Positions 7,178 through 8,562 of a stretch of 8,562 nucleotides of DNA are shown in pieces. Both the position numbers and the translations under genes were made by a program. The notes below the pieces were generated by a model that made no database searches, was not told the DNA's origin, and saw only the letters and a program-made list of their open reading frames with translations. Source of the DNA: Ornithomonoglobus_A sp034090805. Its GTDB lineage: Bacteria; Bacillota; Clostridia; UBA1381. The stretch is taken from the NCBI GenBank assembly GCA_034090805.1, contig JAXDRV010000088.1:1-8562 (forward strand). Reading direction: 5' to 3'. Within the stretch, counting starts at the first letter, position 1. Every line of letters starts with the position of its first letter.

Positions 7178-7202
7178 CACATCGTTAAGTATTTTATATA
7201 AT
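7174..7202 (+). promoter_or_regulatory. Consensus sigma-70/sigma-A promoter for the AraC/PocR regulator
   Basis: The -35 TTGACA (7174-7179), a 17-bp spacer and the -10 TATAAT (7197-7202) match the consensus exactly. Transcription should begin near 7209, leaving a leader of about 74 bases before the regulator ATG. A perfect promoter for a regulator suggests strong basal activity that needs repression; the inverted repeat over the -35 could provide it. Confidence 0.85.
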
Positions 7203-7203
7203 A

Positions 7204-7232
7204 ATTATATCACATTTAATGCATTGAGGATA
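7204..7232 (-). promoter_or_regulatory. Extended -10 promoter for the catabolic operon, weak -35
   Basis: The minus strand reads TGATATAAT at 7212-7204, a perfect -10 with the TGn extension. The hexamer 17 bp upstream is TATCCT (7232-7227), a poor match to TTGACA, which is typical of activator-dependent promoters. The start would be near 7197, giving a leader of about 68 bases. It faces the regulator promoter and the two -10 boxes are one base apart. Confidence 0.65.
7218..7227 (-). promoter_or_regulatory. TCAATGCATT site beside the operon -35, candidate activator half-site
   Basis: On the minus strand TCAATGCATT here matches TCAATACATT at 7168-7177 with one change, and the two lie exactly 50 bp apart in the same orientation. 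The site fills the space just downstream of the poor -35 of the operon promoter, where a bound activator could contact RNA polymerase. The short length makes this tentative. Confidence 0.35.
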
Positions 7233-7282
7233 GATATATTCATCCCAAAATCTCGAAATTCGTACCGAAAGGAATAACAGAT

Positions 7283-8128
7283 ATGAACATAACATTCGAC
7301 ACCGAAAAACTATACGAAATAATGGCTCATTTTTATACACTTACAAAAATACGCATCGTCATGTTTGATGACAATTTCAATCAAATATTATCGATCCCGG
7401 ACAACGACTGCGAATTTTGCGGTGCCCTTAAGGAAAATGCGATACTTAGCGAACGCTGCAAGCTGTGCGACACGAATGCTCGCTCCGTTTGCCGCGATAC
7501 AAACAATATTCATACATATATCTGTCATGCCGGTCTTACGGAGTCTATTGCTCCCATAAAGATGAACGGGTTTATTTTAGGATATGTAATGCTCGGTCAG
7601 ATTATAGACAAGTCCGAAAAAAAGAAGAAAAAGAATGAGATTTTAAGCTATGCACACGATTATACCGACCGTGATTTAGCCGAAGAATACGACAAGCTGA
7701 AAACAAAAAATAAAAAGCAAATAGAGGCGGCGGCAAATATTATGGAGGCATGCGCCTGCTACTTGTGGGTAAACAATTTGGTGCGGGTAAATGAGGACTG
7801 CCTCTCCGTACTGATTTCTACATATATAAATAACAACCTCACAGCCGATTTGTCGGTTGACGCACTCTGCTCGCATTTTCGCATAAGTAGAAACAAGCTG
7901 TATAAAATATCGCGTGACAGCTACGGAATAGGTATTGCTGCGTATATAAGAAAAAAACGTGTTGAAAATGCAGCCTCACTGCTTAAATCCGGCTCAACCG
8001 TAGCCAATGCGGCAATAAGCTCCGGCTTTGGGGATTACAACTATTTTTCGGAAATTTTTAAAAAGGAAACAGGGATTTTACCGAGCAAGTATGCCTGTGA
8101 ATATCAATTAATCCGTAAAAAATTCTAA
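7283..8128 (+). CDS. AraC-family transcriptional regulator with N-terminal PocR sensor domain
   Basis: A 281-residue regulator. Residues ~7-165 look like a PocR ligand-binding domain, with DNDCEFCGAL, SERCKLCD and YICHAGLTESIAPI, plus GYVMLGQI (100-107). Cys43, Cys46, Cys60, Cys63, Cys70 and Cys81 are in CxxC-type spacing and could hold a metal or respond to redox. A lysine-rich linker (SEKKKKKNE, 111-119) lies within the domain. Residues ~180-275 form the two helix-turn-helix motifs of AraC proteins (LSVDALCSHFRISRNKLYKI and NAAISSGFGDYNYFSEIFKK) and end with the usual tail GILPSKY. Divergent placement against the operon makes it the likely activator of the catabolic genes and a regulator of itself. 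The start has AAAGGA 9 nt upstream. PocR itself senses 1,2-propanediol; related domains sense other small metabolites, so the ligand here may be a pathway sugar or its aldehyde product. Confidence 0.88.
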   Translation: MNITFDTEKLYEIMAHFYTLTKIRIVMFDDNFNQILSIPDNDCEFCGALKENAILSERCKLCDTNARSVCRDTNNIHTYICHAGLTESIAPIKMNGFILGYVMLGQIIDKSEKKKKKNEILSYAHDYTDRDLAEEYDKLKTKNKKQIEAAANIMEACACYLWVNNLVRVNEDCLSVLISTYINNNLTADLSVDALCSHFRISRNKLYKISRDSYGIGIAAYIRKKRVENAASLLKSGSTVANAAISSGFGDYNYFSEIFKKETGILPSKYACEYQLIRKKF

Positions 8129-8155
8129 TAAATTTCGGTATTTCCCCTTGCACTT

Positions 8156-8184
8156 ATTATACCATAAACATCTTGAATAGACAA
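8156..8184 (-). promoter_or_regulatory. Candidate leftward promoter antisense to the regulator 3' end
   Basis: The minus strand has TTGTCT (8184-8179), a 17-bp spacer and a perfect TATAAT (8161-8156) preceded by TGG, an extended -10. A transcript would start near 8149 and run antisense into the regulator gene. It overlaps the regulator's terminator. AT-rich gaps make such matches by chance, so this is tentative. Confidence 0.35.
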
Positions 8185-8206
8185 TAGTTTAGTCAATTTT
8201 TTATTA
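8173..8206 (+). terminator. Intrinsic terminator of the AraC/PocR gene
   Basis: Bases 8173-8196 fold into a 10-position stem (TTGAATAGAC with GTTTAGTCAA, one A-G mismatch and one G-T pair) with an AATA loop, followed by TTTTTTATT. It lies 45 bases after the regulator stop codon, in the right orientation. Confidence 0.8.
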
Positions 8207-8207
8207 T

Positions 8208-8562
8208 TCAGCAGGCGCTAAATAAAAATACACAGTTTTGAATGAGTATGTTGGACGTAAAGTCTCTTTTGATAATATTTTCTTTTTCCTGTATCGCGTC
8301 GGTTGCTTCGGGAAAGAAACCTATTGTTGCAAGACATTAATTCCTGTTTTAATTCCCATGCTTTTTACTTTTTGCAGAAACGGACGGATTTTTTCGCCTC
8401 GCGCCGGTGGAAATACAATCCCTTGACCGAATGTGTAAATTGCGAAAAGAACAGAACCTCGTCAAAACTGTCCTTGTATCTTTTTAGATTTTCCTCAAGA
8501 TCACCGAGATTTGCCGAGTTTATCCTGGGCGCAGATGTGTACTTATAATTCATATAAATTCC
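8208..8562 (-). pseudogene. Broken gene of unassigned family, two frameshifts, may continue past the window edge
   Basis: On the minus strand an ATG at 8553 opens a protein beginning MNYKYTSAPRINSANLGDLE, followed near residues 33-43 by EVLFFSQFTHS; it stops at 8365. The protein sense continues in another frame after a run of six A (8389-8394, one short): IRPFLQKVKSMGIKTGINVL. After about 8330, where one G seems lost, it continues in the third frame: ATIGFFPEATDAIQEKEN and on, ending at a TGA at 8208-8210. The joined reading looks like the N-terminal part of one protein with alternating helix and strand, as in barrel enzymes. I half-recognise the PRINSANLGDLEE and GINVL segments from Clostridial hypothetical sugar-related proteins but cannot name the family. 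The frame is open to the edge upstream of the ATG, so the true start may lie outside. The 3' part is missing. Confidence 0.6.

Noticed and set aside
7612..7636. A-rich run in the regulator gene as a slippage or frameshift site
   Set aside because: The reading frame is intact on both sides and simply encodes a lysine-rich segment; no alternative product of interest results.
8112..8138. Hairpin at the regulator stop codon (CCG...CGG with A/T arms)
   Set aside because: The paired part is almost all A/T with unequal arms and has no following T-run; the hairpin at 8173-8196 is clearly the terminator.

Overview
The window looks like chromosomal DNA of an anaerobic Firmicute of the class Clostridia, probably a gut Oscillospiraceae- or Lachnospiraceae-type organism. 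This is inferred from moderate AT-richness, strong AGGAG ribosome binding sites, a PocR/AraC regulator, the protein flavour, and the resemblance of the left-edge fragment to Clostridial group II intron reverse transcriptases. No rRNA, tRNA or CRISPR array is visible.

Layout. Positions 1-437 are a scar: a candidate intrinsic terminator (19-40), a short remnant of a group II intron reverse transcriptase (about 64-144, + strand), about 100 unassigned bases, and a decayed copy of the 3' end of the epimerase gene (305-425, - strand). Positions 438-7129 hold five tightly packed genes on the - strand. In transcription order they encode a divergent GH36 alpha-galactosidase-like hydrolase (7129-5111), an L-fucose/L-arabinose isomerase-fold protein (5084-3690), an FGGY sugar kinase (3686-2235), a DUF4432 aldose-epimerase-like protein (2233-1268) and a class II ketose-phosphate aldolase (1265-438). 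Gaps between them are 26, 3, 1 and 2 nt, so this is almost certainly one operon. Positions 7130-7282 are a compact divergent control region. Positions 7283-8128 (+) encode a PocR-domain AraC-family regulator, followed by an intrinsic terminator at 8173-8206. The right edge (8208-8562, - strand) is the start of a gene broken by at least two frameshifts.

How the genes work together. The set reads as a complete intracellular route: hydrolyse an alpha-galactoside-like oligosaccharide, mutarotate the freed aldose, isomerise it to a ketose, phosphorylate it once, and cleave the ketose phosphate to a triose phosphate plus an aldehyde. The sugar cannot be fixed from sequence. D-galactose to D-tagatose to tagatose phosphate fits best; L-arabinose or a 6-deoxyhexose are alternatives. 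A single kinase feeding a class II aldolase, with no galK/T/E or lacC-type genes, makes this a candidate non-Leloir galactoside pathway. No transporter is in the window.

The control region is unusual. The regulator has a perfect consensus promoter (TTGACA, 17 bp, TATAAT) on the + strand. The operon has an extended -10 (TGATATAAT) but a poor -35, as expected for activator dependence. The two promoters face each other and their -10 boxes are the arms of one inverted repeat. Copies of a TCAATRCA motif sit over the regulator's -35 and at the edge of the operon's -35.
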